Positions 63,370 through 64,000 of a DNA stretch of 64,000 nucleotides are shown piece after piece. Numbering within the stretch: the first letter of the stretch is position 1; the number at the start of each line of letters is the position of its first letter. The stretch is from CAJGBR01 sp045637425 (GTDB taxonomy: Bacteria; Bacteroidota; Bacteroidia; Bacteroidales; Rikenellaceae): positions 1 through 64,000 of the forward strand of contig JAZTZL010000048.1 of assembly GCA_045637425.1 (NCBI GenBank), given 5' to 3'. The translations under genes and the position numbers were made by a program. Under the pieces are notes generated by a model. That model did no database searches, had not been told where the DNA came from, and worked only from the letters and a program-made list of their open reading frames with translations.

Positions 63370-64000
63370 TTATTCTGCAGAAAGCAATTCGATCATCTTA
63401 ATCGCAGCATCTGCTACCGGAGTACCAGGGCCAAAGATTGCTGCTGCACCTGCCTTGTACAAAGCATCATAGTCCTGAGCCGGAATTACACCACCCACGA
63501 TTACCATAATGTCTTCGCGACCAAGTTTCTTCAATTCTGCAACGATTTGCGGAACCAAAGTCAAGTGACCAGCTGCCAACGAAGAAACACCTACTACGTG
63601 AACGTCGTTTTCAACAGCTTGTTTAGCAGCTTCTTCCGGAGTCTGGAACAACGGTCCCATATCCACGTCAAAGCCGATATCTGCGTAACCTGTTGCTACA
63701 ACCTTAGCACCACGGTCGTGACCGTCCTGACCAAGTTTTGCAATCATAATACGCGGTTGACGACCTTCTTTCTTAGCGAATTCTTCGGTCATCGCTTTTG
63801 CCTTAGCAAATTTTTCGTCTGATTTCACTTCTGCTGAGTAAACACCTGAGATTGAACGTATAACTGCTTTGTAGCGACCTACAATCTTTTCGCAAGCGTC
63901 TGAAATTTCGCCCAATGATGCACGCAATTTAGCTGCTTCAACTGCCAATTCCAACAAGTTGCCTTCGCCTGTTTCAACACACTTGGTGATAGCGTCGAGG
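63370..64000 (-). CDS. mutB: Methylmalonyl-CoA mutase large subunit, C-terminal part (runs off the window)
   Basis: Interconverts succinyl-CoA and (R)-methylmalonyl-CoA using adenosylcobalamin. The visible 210 or so codons contain the end of the TIM-barrel domain and the B12-binding domain with the base-off motif DxHxxG (GQDGHDRGAKVV), then GVSSLAAGH and VIVGGVIP. The catalytic part lies beyond the window edge. With the epimerase and decarboxylase at 50911-54937 it forms the succinate-propionate route, which links it to the B12 uptake operon at 7920-15470. Confidence 0.95.
   Translation of the reverse strand, partial: LDAITKCVETGEGNLLELAVEAAKLRASLGEISDACEKIVGRYKAVIRSISGVYSAEVKSDEKFAKAKAMTEEFAKKEGRQPRIMIAKLGQDGHDRGAKVVATGYADIGFDVDMGPLFQTPEEAAKQAVENDVHVVGVSSLAAGHLTLVPQIVAELKKLGREDIMVIVGGVIPAQDYDALYKAGAAAIFGPGTPVADAAIKMIELLSAE

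Noticed and set aside
63256..63822. 188-codon open frame opposite mutB
   Set aside because: The mutB frame on the minus strand has clear B12-binding motifs; the opposite frame reads as Cys/Ser/Arg-rich low-information sequence.

Overview
The window is a chromosomal segment of an anaerobic member of the Bacteroidales (phylum Bacteroidota). The evidence is: many promoters with the Bacteroidota form TTTG-N19/20-TAnnTTTG and few purine-rich ribosome sites; TonB-dependent receptors; Bacteroidota-type families (a SusD relative, DUF4465/DUF4988 lipoproteins, a GSCFA protein, an S46 dipeptidyl-peptidase, class III fructose-bisphosphatase); and anaerobe markers (desulfoferrodoxin, a sodium-pumping methylmalonyl-CoA decarboxylase, B12-dependent methylmalonyl-CoA mutase). 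MqnA points to menaquinone synthesis by the futalosine route. I cannot name the genus. There are no rRNA genes, CRISPR arrays, prophages or intact insertion sequences.

Layout. 1-4175 (minus): fructose-bisphosphatase, riboflavin synthase, UDP-glucose dehydrogenase and the start of an unidentified gene. 4344-6966: a small secreted protein, desulfoferrodoxin, a gamma-carbonic-anhydrase-like protein and MazG. 6967-7919: a decayed stretch holding what looks like the tail of an outer-membrane beta-barrel gene. 7920-15470 (minus): a cobalamin-riboswitch operon of five genes, namely an unidentified cytoplasmic protein, a DUF4988/DUF4465 lipoprotein interrupted by a TGA, a PKD-repeat lipoprotein, a BtuG-like propeller lipoprotein and a BtuB-like receptor. 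15880-27600: tRNA-Val, a flippase-like membrane protein, ACT-like and TPM proteins, a second BtuB-like receptor, RecX, PrmC, RibD, RsmE, a split chromate transporter and LepA. 27736-33420: a complete RND efflux operon. 33441-49111: SulP transporter, dCMP deaminase, ManA, two M23 peptidases, AlaS, GpmI, GlpK-GlpF, a SIMPL protein, class II aldolase, MqnA and CorA. 49156-50705: a frameshifted SusD-like gene without a SusC partner. 50911-54937 (minus): the methylmalonyl-CoA epimerase/decarboxylase operon. 55161-61900: S46 peptidase, DUF2752 protein, IspE, GSCFA protein, zinc-ribbon membrane protein, polysaccharide flippase and OsmC. 62040-64000: a second identical tRNA-Val, a DUF1643 pair, a long rod-shaped RNA-like fold resembling 6S RNA, and the C-terminal part of methylmalonyl-CoA mutase.

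How it fits together. The surface B12-capture operon, the B12-dependent mutase, the epimerase and the decarboxylase form a coherent physiology: fermentation of succinate to propionate that depends on scavenged cobalamin, with the decarboxylase converting decarboxylation energy into a sodium gradient. Two breaks stand out: an in-frame TGA 33 codons before the natural end of the DUF4465 protein, and the frameshift in the orphan SusD. The most unexplored items are the unidentified first gene of the B12 operon and the 6S-like RNA candidate.
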